A stretch of 64,000 nucleotides of DNA from Canna indica. Taxonomy: Eukaryota; Streptophyta; Magnoliopsida; Zingiberales; Cannaceae. Numbering within the stretch: position 1 is the first letter of the stretch; every line of letters begins with the position of its first letter. The notes under the pieces were generated by a model. That model ran no database searches. It was not told where the DNA came from and saw nothing but the letters and a program-made list of their open reading frames with translations. The translations under genes were made by a program, and so were the position numbers. This document shows, one piece after another, positions 23,731 to 36,365 of the stretch. The stretch spans positions 87,996,001 to 88,060,000 of the forward strand of contig CP136891.1 in the NCBI GenBank assembly GCA_034359265.1, in the 5' to 3' direction.

Positions 23731-24470
23731 TTTGAGGATAACAAATATTTATATAATTCAAGTAAGAAGTTTTGAGTTCATGTTGAGTTTGCGATACGCA
23801 TGCCAAATCCGTTCAATCGGGACGACGAAAAAGATCGTCAAAGAAATGGAAGGAGAAATCGTTGAAGAATGACTCGGGATTGAATCAAGTAGATTTAATG
23901 TAATATATCCCTAGGATAGGTTATCCCAAGCCAAAATTGTAAGGTTATCCAAGTTGAAACTTGGTAACCAAACCCTTGGAAATGACATGTAAAAACTCAA
24001 GGAATTAATCATCCTCAACCTGGGTTCGATCGACTGGTCGATCGACCGAACAAGGCAATAGACTGATGTTAATCCATGCTTGATTGAGGATATTGTGGAA
24101 CAAGGCAATAGACTGATGTTAATCCATGCTAAGTACGGAGCGATTATCTTTTTATAATAATAATTATTAAGTAGAAGTTATATTTTAGCACTGTTTAAGT
24201 TTATTTATGTTACGTTTATGTTATTTATGTTCTGTTTATGTTATGTTTAGATAATAAATTAGTATTTAATTTCTTTATATGTATTCATGTGCGTATTTAT
24301 AAAATATAATCTATGAAGCAGCTTTAATATTATATATAATATTTTTTAGTGTGCGTCTGTAAAATATCATCTACGAAGCTGTTTTAATATTACATATAAT
24401 ATTTTTCTAATGTTTTTAGTAAAAGGCAGACGGAAAAAAAATCATACACATTAACAAAAAAAACAACTCA
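23731..24470. other. Spacer with 3' remnants of a CC peptide gene
   Basis: Near 24066-24140 the 3' end of a CC gene is recognisable (GATGTTAATCCATGC, then TAAGTACGGAGCG and the usual AT-rich 3' flank to 24470). The upstream bases AACAAGGCAATAGACTGATG occur twice about 48 bp apart. The coding part is gone. Before this lies AT-rich sequence with the palindrome GATCGACTGGTCGATCGAC. No gene. Confidence 0.7.
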
Positions 24471-24473
24471 AAC

Positions 24474-24655
24474 GTGGGAACGTTTTGGACGCTGTTATAT
24501 CAGTTGGATAATCAATTTTCAGACAAATATACAATATTTTATTCAACAATAGGTACTATATATAGCACAAAAAAAATCCAAACAAGGACTCTACATTCCA
24601 ATTCTCCCGCTTCTTCCACTCCACGAATTCCGACAGCAATTCCGGGTTTCAAATA
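24474..24655 (-). pseudogene. FTSHI4: FTSHI4 exon-1 stub
   Basis: Homologous to 7526-7700 but cut off at GACAGCAATTCC, where it joins GGGTTTCAAATAAGCTTGTG. Only the end of the exon-1 homology (antisense, SEFVEWKKREN region) and its flank remain. The same stub is at 36183-36360. Confidence 0.75.
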
Positions 24656-25285
24656 AGCTTGTGCAATAATAGTGGATCCGTGACGGAAGTAACGACGCTT
24701 TTTTGCTTTCCGGGTGTGGACGGACTTCGCTTTCTCTATTCTGCTGTTGAAGTTTCCAAGTACAATGTTTTTGATACCCTCACGCCCTCTTTAACTGACC
24801 GTGTGTGTTTAGTGAAGACAAGCGTTTTAGGTATAAGACAGAAGGAGAGGGGATGTGGATGGGGGAGAGAGGTTTGGAAACTGAGAGTTAAGACAGAGGG
24901 AAAAAGGGCCGGTTTCTACAGCACGGGTAGCTGCTGGCTGCTGCAGCTTGGATAGATGGCTGCCCATGCCCCTGCAGCACCACGTTGCCCCATGGGCAGG
25001 GCAGCAGTTTATAGAATAAAATGATAATTCTTGCAACAGCCGTCCAATATCCAGTAATTATTTTTATCATATCTTCCTAGCCTTGTCTGTTGTGTATGAT
25101 GCCAGTTCATTTCCTTTAACTTTTAGTAAGTTGGTAGGTCATTTTAGAGAACTTCGAGTGCCAGTTGAGTATGAGTTTAAATAAAACGTGTCAGATCACT
25201 ACCTTAGCTTGCAAGCAAACTACTACTATAAGCAAGGCTAAATTAAGGTGATTGATCAGTATAATATATATTTGTCATTTTGTTT
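24645..25285. repeat. Repeat U, first copy, containing an unassigned exon-like frame
   Basis: Occurs three times: here, at 26001-26940 and at 36355-37280. The first about 190 bp read CNNSGSVTEVTTLFCFPGVD and GLRFLYSAVEVSKYNVFDTL on the plus strand. The frame is open in all three copies, but the copies are so similar that this is weak evidence for coding. I do not recognise the product. There is no ATG in the two better-connected copies. The rest passes into module M. Confidence 0.6.
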
Positions 25286-26000
25286 AACTTTTTTTTTTAA
25301 ACACCACTAAAAGAATAAATTGATCAGTATGATTCATCAGCACACTAATAAATTAATATTATTTAAATATCTCAATAGCCTACTAAAAAAAATCCTAATA
25401 ATATTTTTATTTTTTTTGGAAAACCAATCTATCATCTGGTTAAGCACGCGAAAATGTTCTAATTTGTTATTCAACTCAACTCCAACCGAAAACTCGGATC
25501 CACCAAACAATTTAATTGGTTACACAACTATCACCCATTTAATAAATATCAATAGACTTTTTAATTAAGAAATTAATTTAATAAACATTTTAATTTAATT
25601 AACCAACGATTAAATAGATTAATTATTAATTAACTGAACCATCAAATTAATCTGACCACCATTTAATTTTCAATAATTTAAATATCTTTTTTTTTCAAAC
25701 ACCTCCTGATCTATTTCTTCCTCTCTCTCTCTCTCTCTCTCTCGTTTTCTTTTTTCTTTTTCTTTTCTTTTCTTTTCTTTTCTTTTCTCCTTTCTCCCTC
25801 TCCCCTGCTCTTGTTCTCCCGCACCTCTCCCCGCTACCTCGCCCCAAAACCATGCCGCGCGGCTCCCCAAGCCGCCGGCAACCAACCCCTCTCCCCAACC
25901 TCCACGGTCGGTACGACTCATCGCCGGCCAAATGGTGGCCGGAAGGGTTACCATCTAGCATCGCCAGCGCTACTGCCGGCCTGCGCGCGACACACCCGTG
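25286..26000. other. AT-rich then CT-rich insert between two U repeats
   Basis: AT-rich to about 25690, then a (CT)n run and TTTTC reiterations (about 25716-25790), then a GC-rich part with CCGGC-rich sequence to 26000. A related AT/CT-rich segment is at about 39800-40010. The GC-rich end might be an exon or LTR fragment, but nothing is recognisable. Confidence 0.55.
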
Positions 26001-26891
26001 AGGGTTTCAAACAAGCTTGTGCAATAATAGTGGATCCGTGACGGAAGTAACGACGCTTTTTTGCTTTCCGGGTGTGGACGGACTTCGCTTTCTCTATTCT
26101 GCTGTTGAAGTTTCCAAGTACAATGTTTTTGATACCCTCACGCCCTCTTTAACTGACCGTGCGTGTTTAGTGAAGACAAGCGTTTTAGGTATAAGATAGA
26201 AGGAGAGGGGATGTGGATGGGGAGAGAGGTTTGGAAACGGAGAGTTAAGACAAAGGGAAAAACGGCCTGTTTCGACAGCACGGGCAGCTGCTGGCTGCTG
26301 CAGCTTGGACAGATGGCTGCCCATGCCCCTGCAGCACCACGTTGCCCCATGGGCAGGGGTGCAGGGCTGTAGTTTATAGGATAAAATGATAATTCTCGTT
26401 TATCTTTCTAAAGCATATTCATTATGAATTGAAATTTATAAGATTTTCCCAAGCAAATTAAAGTCGCTCTTCGTTTTTGGAGGAGTGCTGCAGCTTTTAA
26501 GCCCTGGCGCCTCTCTGCAACACGCCGCCCAATATCCAGTAATTATTTTTACCATATCTTCCTAGCCTTGTCTGTTGTGTATGATGCCAGTTTCATTCCC
26601 TTTAACTTTTAGTAAGTTGGTAGGTCATTTTAGAGAACTTCTACTGCCAGTTGAGTATGAGTTTAAATAAAACGTGTCAAATCACTACCTTAGCTTGCAA
26701 GCAAACTACTACTATAAGCAAGGCTAAATTAAGGTGATTGATCAGTATAATATATATTTGTCATTTTGTTTGACTGATCTCATGCCTATACTAAAATTTA
26801 AATTTGATTGGAATTAATTTAATATGCATGATATTAAATGTAAATCAAATTTAGGGTCTGCATAGATATACAGATCTACTGCTTCATCTTT

Positions 26892-26932
<41 letters not shown>

Positions 26933-26940
26933 CTAATTGA
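26001..26940. repeat. Repeat U, second copy, with module M
   Basis: Starts GGGTTTCAAACAAGCTTGTG. It carries the same open frame as the first copy (to about 26200), then 26250-26935 matches 36600-37280 more closely than the first copy does. It ends in an (AT)n run at about 26897-26931. Confidence 0.8.
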
Positions 26941-27450
26941 CAGCATAGGCACTAAAAAAAAAAAATTGCTGGAAAAAAAATATAAATTTTATCTACTATA
27001 TAATTCTAAATATATATATACAGCATATATATATAATTCTAAATAAATAAATAAAAATAATATTATTAGCCACTAAAATGCAAGTAAGTAAGTAAGTAAC
27101 AATGTAACTCAATTTACATGTATAGTGGACATATCAAACATTGCAATGCAAAACTATCGGTAATTTTAAGTGGTATCAAATGCCACCTTCAATCATGTAA
27201 ACCAAATGTTAAGTGGTATCAAATGTTAAAAGATATCTGGCTTATATCTTTTAACATTACATGGAATTGTATCAAATGTCACCTTCAATCACCTTCAATC
27301 ATGCTTATATCTTTTGAGTTCAAGTACTGCAGGGAGTATCATAGTATTATAACAGTTCGTGTTATAATATTATAATTTTGTTTTTACAATTATTTAGATT
27401 AAATTAAATTAATATTTATTATTTTATTTACACATTTAAATATTCAGATT

Positions 27451-27483
<33 letters not shown>

Positions 27484-28029
27484 TATTATTATTATTATTA
27501 TTATTACTCTTAATTAATTATTTGGGTACAAGTATTTTTGTTTAAAATTATAATTTAAATTAATTCACTATCAATGATCTCACATACCTTTATTAAATCT
27601 GTAAAGTAATAATCAGGTATATATCAGAGCCCATGAATTCGATAGTGACAAGTAAAAACACTTGAATACAGCCTAAATCACCCACTCAAGGCAAAAAAAG
27701 CAATTAAAGAAATAGGGGGAACAAGAAAAATTAGCAACACTTGTACTTAAAACAATAGATTAATCAGGAATGAAATATTTTTGTCCCTGCCATGTGAAAA
27801 AGTCAGAAAACCTTCGTAGTGGTGGGATATGCACGCGGCAGCATGGTCAGCCAGCTGCCCATGCCATTTGCCCGTGCTGTGGAAGAAACCCAGGCTATCT
27901 GCCAAGGTAATTTTTAAGAATACATTTTAAATTTAACTATAATTCATGTATAATTGAATAGATTTTTACTTTTTTTCCTATTAAAGAATCTTCACGGACT
28001 ATGAAATGATTAAACTAATTAAATTTTAC
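26941..28029. other. AT-rich mosaic, no gene
   Basis: 27060-27300 repeats pieces of 21000-21190 in a rearranged order. 27455-27507 is (ATA)n followed by (TTA)n, a perfect large palindrome. 27595-27910 is repeated inverted at about 55500-55810 and directly at about 59100-59420. No coding sequence is seen. Confidence 0.65.
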
Positions 28030-28110
28030 GTTTATTTTTTTTAATTAATTATCATTAATAATAATCAAAATATCTATATAAATCACCGTCCATCAACCTA
28101 GATTATTCTG
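28030..28110 (+). promoter_or_regulatory. Orphan CC-gene promoter
   Basis: TTAATTAATTATCATTAATA, then TCTATATAAATCACCGTCCATC-type sequence, is the TATA region of the peptide genes at 56.7 and 59.6 kb. Here it is joined at about 28110 to the 3' flank of the plastid gene (homologue of 5060) instead of a signal-peptide exon. Confidence 0.65.
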
Positions 28111-29269
28111 GTATATTTTCTACACTATCTACTATCCACAGTAGAGAAACTTTTCTTCCTTTGTTTAATATTTTGTTTACCTGCATTTGTATGTCATGAG
28201 AACATGACAATAGCTGTCCTTAAACCACTGGCAAGGATATTATTATCTGTCTTTACATAAATTTTGGTGTTGTGTGAAGGAATTTATCCTGATAAAAAAC
28301 AATTACTGCTAATAATTCTTCTTGTCAAAGCAACTCTGTATAACTATCAAATCTATGATTGCAAGTGCTATTATAACTTATAATAAACACTTTTCTATAT
28401 CTTAGTTCGTTATCATCACTCTGTACGTGATAGTGTTACTTTATAAAAATATTAAAAATTTATCAGACTACACCGAATTAATGATGTATACAGATAGGCA
28501 TTAAGAGGAGATGTGGAACAGTAATTGTATTGAAATTATAAAGAAGCACCAATTGCGTTCGGTGAACAGGATTAACAACTTTAGTAAAGATAAATTGGGG
28601 TTTTATTTAGATTTTATATTATTTCTCTTTTTCACGTCTCTCCTCTCCTCTCTCTTATGTCGCTCTCATGTCTCCTCTCCTGAGGGAGAGAACATGGACA
28701 GAGAAATGAAGTTCTAACTTCTTGGCGTTGTCATAGACTCATAGAGTGACTCAAGGTTGGAATTGATTAATTTTTTTTTAATAAAATGGATTGGATAGTC
28801 AATAGTTTGTACCCCGGGCACTCGGGCAGACATGAATAATTTCATCTCGGGCAGGCAATTATTCAGGCTAAATATGAAGAGGCGGCCCAACATGCTCAAC
28901 GTCCAAATCATTCAAGCTTAATTAGGTGGAGCACTAACCAACCCAATTTAATTTAATTTTAAATTAGAAAAATTGATTATTAAAAAAATAATAACTAAAA
29001 TTTGTAAGTATATTATAATATACTTTATAGATGTAATATATGAGAGCAGCGCCGGGTGTCTTCATGCGAGAGCAAGCAGAATGATAAGACCGCCCAAATT
29101 TAATTTTTTCTCCTGCATGCGCCTGGCATAGGCACGAACCATGTCTTCACGCGGCTACATCCCCATGGCGTGCAAAGCACGCGGAAGCCAGCATTTCTCA
29201 CAGGTTGCAACGCACAGATTGATTCCCAGCTGCCTATCTTGACACGTGAATTTTTCTCCATCGTGGATT
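28111..29269. repeat. Second copy of the plastid-gene 3' flank
   Basis: Homologous to about 5060-6200, ending in the GC-richer part with TGTCTTCACGCGGCTACATC. It has diverged more from 5060-6200 than the R1 copies have from each other. No gene is present. Confidence 0.8.
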
Positions 29270-29440
29270 GAAGAATTCAATAGATTTTTAATTTTTTTCC
29301 TATTTAAAGAATTTTCACTTTAGTAAAATTAGTTACCGTTAAATTTAAAAAAAACATATAATTTAATTAAATTTAACGTTTTATTTTTAAATTTATTACC
29401 ACCGATAATAATTAAAATATTTATATAAATCAAAATATGT
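29270..29440 (+). promoter_or_regulatory. Second orphan CC-gene promoter-like segment
   Basis: Contains the shared upstream TTCAATAGATTTTTA, TTTAACG and ATAATAATTAAAATAT then TTATATAAATCAAAATATG, in the order seen before the peptide genes. No signal-peptide exon follows. Confidence 0.5.
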
Positions 29441-29639
29441 ATTCATATTAATCACTAATAGTGATTAAAAGCATATAATTAACCTGGAACAAACGGCTCA
29501 ATGCAGTAACATGTATTCATATTAATCAAAGTCTGTAGGTTACTCAACATAGATCATGCCGCTAGAATAAGATCAAGCAAAGATCTAAGTGCAAAGTGTT
29601 ATTCAATCTCCTTTACTTACTATACTACATGCACCTTTA

Positions 29640-30740
29640 ACATATATTCCACAAGCATATATTTTTTTCTAGGCATAATTTAACGCAAGCAGAAGCACCT
29701 GGATATATTCTTCAGAACCCGTGAATTTTAATCTGTTCTTTTATTCGCTATACCAGTCAAAGTCAATTAATTACCACATATCAAATGGAGATTATTTGAC
29801 AAAAAATCATGATGGCAACAATTACCTGAATCAGGAAGTCTGAAACACTTGTACTTGATGACAACGATTAAAAAAGAACAGGAACTGAGACGAGAAAATA
29901 TTTGTTAGTTCCCGTACTTTTTATATGGTACTGACATGTAATTGAGAATCGTGGCAGAAAGATTCACAGGATCACTCGATGAAGCATTCAAATTAAGTTC
30001 TCTTTACGACTATGCCACTGTAGACAAATAATTTATTCACATACTTTTTGTGATGCATATGGTGGCTGCCAGCTGCCCATACACTATAGACAAACATACT
30101 TTTTCTATGTTAGGATGGCATGGCAAACGCACCTAACATATACTATAGACAAACATACTTTTTTTATGTTAGGATGGCATGGCGATCACACCTAACATAT
30201 ACTATAGACAAATGTTTTAACATGGACACGTGAAAGACGGATGAATCATGTCGATCCATACCAGATGATAAGTCCAGCTCATAAGTAATTGCATCTCTAC
30301 GTCGTAGAATAAAAAAAAAACTCTATAAATCTAAAATTTAGTTTCTCTCTTTTTCCAAAAAGAACAATCCGTTCATAAGAGACATTTAAAAAAAAATCAG
30401 ATTACTTTTAGCAACCATCCTTCCAGAACCTTTTAGCATTGGAGCCGCATTCGACAATTGTTTTGGGGCTTCGACATGTAGTAATAACAACTCATAATCA
30501 CTGCCATCGAGCAAAAGAAAATTCTTTAAAGCAAATAGTAGGACATAAACAAATAATTAAAGAACACGTACGTGACTTGTGAATAAAAATTACACATCAT
30601 TGGCAAACTGCTGTTATGCAGTTCAAAAAAGTCAAGAAGCGGACAATCTATCAATGATCCTTAATTCTAATTACATGCATTGCCCACATGGGCAGCAGTT
30701 TCAACACCTCACTTTCACTCATCTTGCACTGTCTCTCGGC
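29640..30740. repeat. Segment with an inverted copy at 46618-47720
   Basis: Includes three tandem units of about 60 bp near 30075-30215 (ACTATAGACAAACATACTTT and TATGTTAGGATGGCATGGC). Part of it (29930-30030) is also related to 60410-60540, the upstream side of a CC pseudogene. Open frames are not conserved; no gene is called. Confidence 0.8.
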
Positions 30741-31509
30741 TGCTTGCAAAGAGAAAAAAATAGGATATAGGAAGCTGACAACACCTCACTTTCACTCATC
30801 TTGGACTTGGAGTGATGTACTTTCACTCATGTTGGACTTGGAGAAAAAATAAAGTCAATGCACTTTTTCGAATCAAATGTCAAAGTAGGTTAGTTTTGCT
30901 TATCATTATGCTGAAAAATTATTTCTACGTCCAATCTCAAAGAGTAATTAATATAGTTGTCATGATTTAAGTGTTGCCCTAAAAAGGTAGTCAAGCACTG
31001 CTCATGACATCTGCCCGTGCTGCAGCAGCATGGATAGCTGGCAACAGCCCATGCAATTTGCCAGCAATGCTTTTGAGTGGTCCATTAAGTAAGTGAACCC
31101 TTCGTCGTCATCGTGAGGATTCACGGGATCCTATTATAACAGTAAGTGATCCCTTCCCATTCTTTAATTTTTGAATCCCCTTCCCTCGTCTCTGGCTTTC
31201 TCTTTCCTGCATTACAACCCGTGAAAGTTCTTAAAGCTACTGCTGCTGCTTTTGTCTTTGGCCTCTCAATCTATCATCGGCTTTCCCTGCGTAACAATCG
31301 AATCGGAGAAAGCTCTTGAAGCATATGGGGGAACTCAAATTTAATCAAATTTCTGCACAAAAAAAACTAAGGTGATTGTTGAATTACCTGATCTAATAAC
31401 CCAATTCAGTCTTGAGTTATTTTTCCCCAACACTTTAATCCTTCAAAACATCATTGGTCTTGGGACCCTTTTGGCTCATAGGTACAATACCTCCAAAGAA
31501 ATGCCTTAC

Positions 31510-32405
31510 TCACTTGGTTTGAAATTAACTCATGATTGAATTGTAGTGTATGAATGTTGAGGACAAACTTGGCATCTGCAACAGTATTTTGAAATGCATT
31601 AGACGTCTTGTTGATATGCCATGTTGTTTCACTTGCTTGTTGATACACATAAGCCCAAGTGCCAACTGCACCTATATTCCCAAAAAAAGAAAAATGAATC
31701 ACTAGAATTCAGGCATTATGAAACTTAATGTTATCGTGATAGAAAAAATGATGTTAATGTAACCTATAAATAGATGATTATTGTACCATAGTTTTACATA
31801 TGAATGTTGAATTTTTGATTTTGTATAAAGAAAATGTGGCTTACCTATGCCACTAGATATTCTGTTGTTTTCAATTATCTTTGAAAATTCAAGAGCAAGC
31901 GTATCTATTATTTTATTCATTTTTACTTGATTTATGCATATCAAAACAAAATCACGTACAGTAGTATAAACATATCTCCTATTCAGGGGCGAAGCCAGAA
32001 AATTATCTCAGGAGGGGCAAAATATAAAATCGCATATCAGAAAGACAATTATACGATAAAAAAATATTTTTAGGGGGGCAAATATAACTAAATACTAATA
32101 CATATAATATATATTACTATATAGGTTTAATATAAGTTTAAGGGGGAGACCAATGTCAGGAGGGGCAATTGCCCCTCCTGACAATACATTGGCTCCGCCC
32201 CTGCTCCTATTTGAGCTTTCTACAACGCTTTTCCCATTAATATAAAATAGAAAAATATTACAAATATAAACAAGAACCAACCTGGACGTCTAAGTTTCCT
32301 TCCAAGCTTTTCTTATCTTTAGAACTCAAAGTTTTGTCACTATCAATGATCTTAGATACGGTGTCTTGAGGAAGATCAGGAGCCTCATCCCATGCATATT
32401 CTCCA
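31510..32405 (-). pseudogene. FTSHI4: Two FTSHI4 middle exons, second direct copy
   Basis: As at 20071-20740: the EDAWDEAPDLPQDT-type exon lies at about 32280-32405 and the DAKFVLNIHTLQFNHEL exon at about 31510-31671. The second has lost the bases around its donor site. The intron between them is enlarged by the hAT-like MITE at 31984-32203. Confidence 0.6.
31984..32203. mobile_element. hAT-like MITE, 220 bp
   Basis: The termini are CAGGGGCGAAGCCA and TGGCTCCGCCCCTG, inverted repeats with one mismatch. CTCCTATT flanks both sides (31976-31983 and 32204-32211), an 8-bp duplication as made by hAT transposases. The interior has no coding capacity and ends with a subterminal palindrome, AGGAGGGGCAATTGCCCCTC. 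The orthologous points at about 20530 and 50190 are uninterrupted. Confidence 0.9.
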
Positions 32406-33972
32406 ACATATATAAGAATTAATTATCTTGAATAAGTTGCCCTCAAGGTCCTTCAATAAACTTTATTACTTTTAGTCCTTTAGGTATTGTCTTCCTCCAC
32501 ATACCTTTCTTGAATATGTAAAGTAATTAATAATCAGGTATCAGAGAAAAAATATTCCACACAAATACAGCCCATGAATTCGACAGTGGCAATTAAAAAC
32601 ACTTGAATATCACACAACGCATTATTATTTATTAGTGAGTTATATATATATGAATACAATACCTTGTATTTTGGTTCAGGGTACCAATTATAGAAGATGC
32701 AAGTAAGTAACAATGTAACTCAATTTACATGTATAGTGGACATATCAAATATTGCAATGCAAAACTATTAGTAATTTTAAGTGGTAATTTATCTATATGG
32801 TAATCTGGCTTATATCTTTTAACATTGCATGGAATTGTATCAAATGCCACCTTCAATCATGTAAACCAAGAGAGAACAACATGCCAAGGTGATGCCAATG
32901 TACACAACAACATGATAGCTCCACATAAAGCAATGAACAATGGACCAATTAATATATTTTTGATAATCCAAAACAACAGCAAACCTAAATTATTCTAATA
33001 ATCAAACATTTCCTACGGACTTTAAAGAAAATTTACAAATTTATCGATAAATTTTCATCCAAATTTTACGGATATTTTTTTTCAAATAATTATAAATTCT
33101 TTATGACACCTCTTTGTTCCATTTATAAAAATTATATTTTATAATTAATTAATGACACTCTCAATACACGCATCATCCTTTCAAAAACTTATCATCTTCC
33201 AAATTTGCACTTCCTTTCTTCCATGCACGGGTGCATCACCTCCTCTTTCTCTCTTACCCACTAGAAACCCAAGCCAACACTGCTGCATCTCTCTCTCTTC
33301 CTCTCCCCTTCTCCTTCTTCTTCTTCTTCTTCTTCTTCTTCTTCCACTACAACAAACTTAATTATTACATTTTGGCGCCAAATCAATATAAGATTCCGAC
33401 GTCAACGTAAGTCGAAATGCACATATAGATGTCGACAAAAGCGACGAAAGTTAGTGAATAACTATGTGAACTGATCTGGGCATATTGACGCCTGAGGAGG
33501 CGTCGAAATATTTAAAATAATAATAAAGTTCTACATATACACCGATATGTAAAAAAAGATTTTATAAAAAACAAAATCGAGGAATATGAATTCCTCAGTA
33601 GGCACCGCACGCGAAATTCATATCCGCATACGACGTTGTACGTGGTGTTCGAGAATACCCGCGTACAATGATCGCAATATTCGAAATACCGTAGCACGCG
33701 ATATTAAGTTGGTGTGCATTCGCGCCTGAACGATTTTCACCATGCGGCAAAAATCGAATGGATGTGGTTCCGTGCCACACGATTTCCGCCACACGGCGAA
33801 AATTGAAGCAAGGAAATTAGAAGCCTACTGTTTCATTGAGCAAGCAAAGGCTGACAATATATTATTTCATTCAAAATTCTATTTGATCATCTTTTTAGCT
33901 TTTTCTTAAGAGTGAGAATTTTATATTACCTGGAAAAACCTTTGGGGAAGGGAAAGAGGCGTGGAGGTATCA

Positions 33973-35440
33973 AAGTAATTTTATTTTGAGGAAAAGGTGA
34001 GGCAAAGTCACACCATGTATTTCATAAGATTTGAAATGTTACATCACCTTATAAAAGTATAAAACTATTAGCGCTTCGGGGTCAACAAAAGAAAGAGACT
34101 TCTCCCTCGACCAAAACACCAAAAAAGAAAAAATGAAACAAGAAAAGATAAGATTTCTAAAATACTAGGACCAACAATTCGGGACTCCAGGTCCTCTATC
34201 CGACCCCCTGGATTTGGTCCCAAAAGGATGACGACAGCTTTATGAACCCTGCCGCACCATCCTAATTTCCATTAAAGATATGACTATTTTGGATGTGCCA
34301 AGAGCTCTAGCACCATGTCCTGGAAACTAGAGCCCGAGTACTGTTCTAGGCAGAAGTCTTGACCAGGCTATGAGGGAGCGTCGAATAGGCCTCCATGCCG
34401 AGCCTAGCAAGGAGGGCGCGCCATCCTGATAAGAGGACAGGGCATTCCCCGAACAAGTGGTTGACTGATTCCTCGTACTCCTGGCAAAAATCACACATGC
34501 CGGGTGTCTATGATGGGGGAGCCGTGCTTTTATAGGCGGTCCTTAGTTTGAAGCCTCTCTCTGAGTGCCAGCTATGGGACCAGTTTCATTTTCAGCGGTG
34601 TCTTTCCCTTCTAGACTTTCCCCAGCCTTAGGTCCTGCACACACCGCTCAACCATCATCTTTACATGGATGAGGTGGAGAAGGCCCCCGAAGCTTCCCAT
34701 CTCCAGAGTCGTCGATTCCCTTCCCCTCACCCCGTAAATATAGACACGAGCTCCATGAGAGCATCCCTATCCTCTTGCTCAATCCTGCCGTTCCATTCAA
34801 ACACCCATGCCCTTGTTTTCTCATTTTTTAATTCCGCAATTGAGGCACTTTTCTACCTACTAGCAGCGTAGAGTCTAGGAAACCAATCCACCAGACGAGA
34901 GTTCTGAATCCAACGGTCCTTCCAGAACAACGTATCATTCCCATTGCTCACTTCACTTGATATACCCAAGTCAAAATCCTGCTTGGCCGAAAAGATGCCT
35001 TTCCATACACCCGACCATGATGCCAAGGGTTTCACATCTTACCATGGTCTTCTGGTGAAATAGAACATCTTCACCATGGTGCCCTATAGGCACTCCTTGC
35101 CAGACGCAATGCCACGCCACCATTTGCCGAGAAGCGCCACATTGTGTAGGTTCAAAACACCCAGCCCCCCATTGTGGTGCGGAGAGGTAACATCCTCCCA
35201 GGAGACTAGGGGGATCATGTGTCCATCTCCTCCACCACACTAGAGGAAGATGTGACGGTGCTTGTCGATTTGCTTGATCACCCAGTTGGGGGCCTTGAAG
35301 ATAGGCAGGTAGTGGCCACACAGGCCGCTGAGAATGTTGTTAATCAAACTGAGTTTGCCCGCCTCTGGAAAGATGTTTATTTTTCCATGAAGCGAGCTTC
35401 CTATTGGTTTAAGGGTCTCTCTTAAGCCTCGATCTTTATT
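33973..35440 (-). mobile_element. 5'-truncated LINE, second copy
   Basis: Nearly identical to 22265-23730, with the same truncation, stops and zinc-knuckle region. The position is set by the segmental duplication and not by a new insertion. Confidence 0.85.
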
Positions 35441-36182
35441 TTGAGGATAACAAATATTTATATAATTCAAGTAAGAAGTTTTGAGTTCATGTTGAGTTTG
35501 CGATACGCATGCCAAATCCGTTCAATCGGGACGACGAAAAAGATCGTCAAAGAAATGGAAGGAGAAATCGTTGAAGAATGACTCGGGATTGAATCAAGTA
35601 GATTTAATGTAATATATCCCTAGGATAGGTTATCCCAAGCCAAAATTGTAAGGTTATCCAAGTTGAAACTTGGTAACCAAACCCTTGGAAATGACATGTA
35701 AAAACACAAGGAATTAATCATCCTCAACCTGGGTTCGATCGACTGGTCGATCGACCGAACAAGGCAATAGACTGATGTTAATCCATGCTTGATTGAGGAT
35801 ATTGTGGAACAAGGCAATAGACTGATGTTAATCCATGCTAAGTACGGAGCGATTATCTTTTTATAATAATAATTATTAAGTAGAAGTTATATTTTAGCAC
35901 TGTTTAAGTTTATTTATGTTACGTTTATGTTATTTATGTTCTGTTTATGTTATGTTTAGATAATAAATTAGTATTTAATTTCTTTATATGTATTCATGTG
36001 CGTATTTATAAAATATAATCTATGAAGCAGCTTTAATATTATATATAATATTTTTTAGTGTGCGTCTGTAAAATATCATCTACGAAGCTGTTTTAATATT
36101 ACATATAATATTTTTCTAATGTTTTTAGTAAAAGGCAGACGGAAAAAAAATCATACACATTAACAAAAAAAACAACTCAAAC
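35441..36182. other. Second copy of the spacer with CC-gene 3' remnants
   Basis: Same as 23731-24470, including the doubled AACAAGGCAATAGACTGATG and the CC-gene 3' flank. No coding sequence. Confidence 0.7.
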
Positions 36183-36365
36183 GTGGGAACGTTTTGGACG
36201 CTGCTATATCAGTTGGATAATCAATTTTCAGACAAATATACAATATTTTATTCAACAATAGGTACTATATATAGCACAAAAAAAATCCAAACAAGGACTC
36301 TACATTCCAATTCTCCCGCTTGTTCCACTCCACGAATTCCGACAGCAATTTCGGGTTTCAAATAA
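36183..36365 (-). pseudogene. FTSHI4: FTSHI4 exon-1 stub, second copy
   Basis: Same stub as 24474-24655, followed directly by repeat U (third copy). Because of one base difference the frame of repeat U is here open from further upstream (36320), which is unlikely to be meaningful. Confidence 0.7.

Noticed and set aside
25670..25961. Lys/Arg/Glu-rich minus-strand frames
   Set aside because: These are translations of a CT/TTTTC low-complexity tract.
27455..27510. Large perfect palindrome of ATA and TTA units
   Set aside because: A simple trinucleotide repeat that changes polarity; no sign of a specific function.
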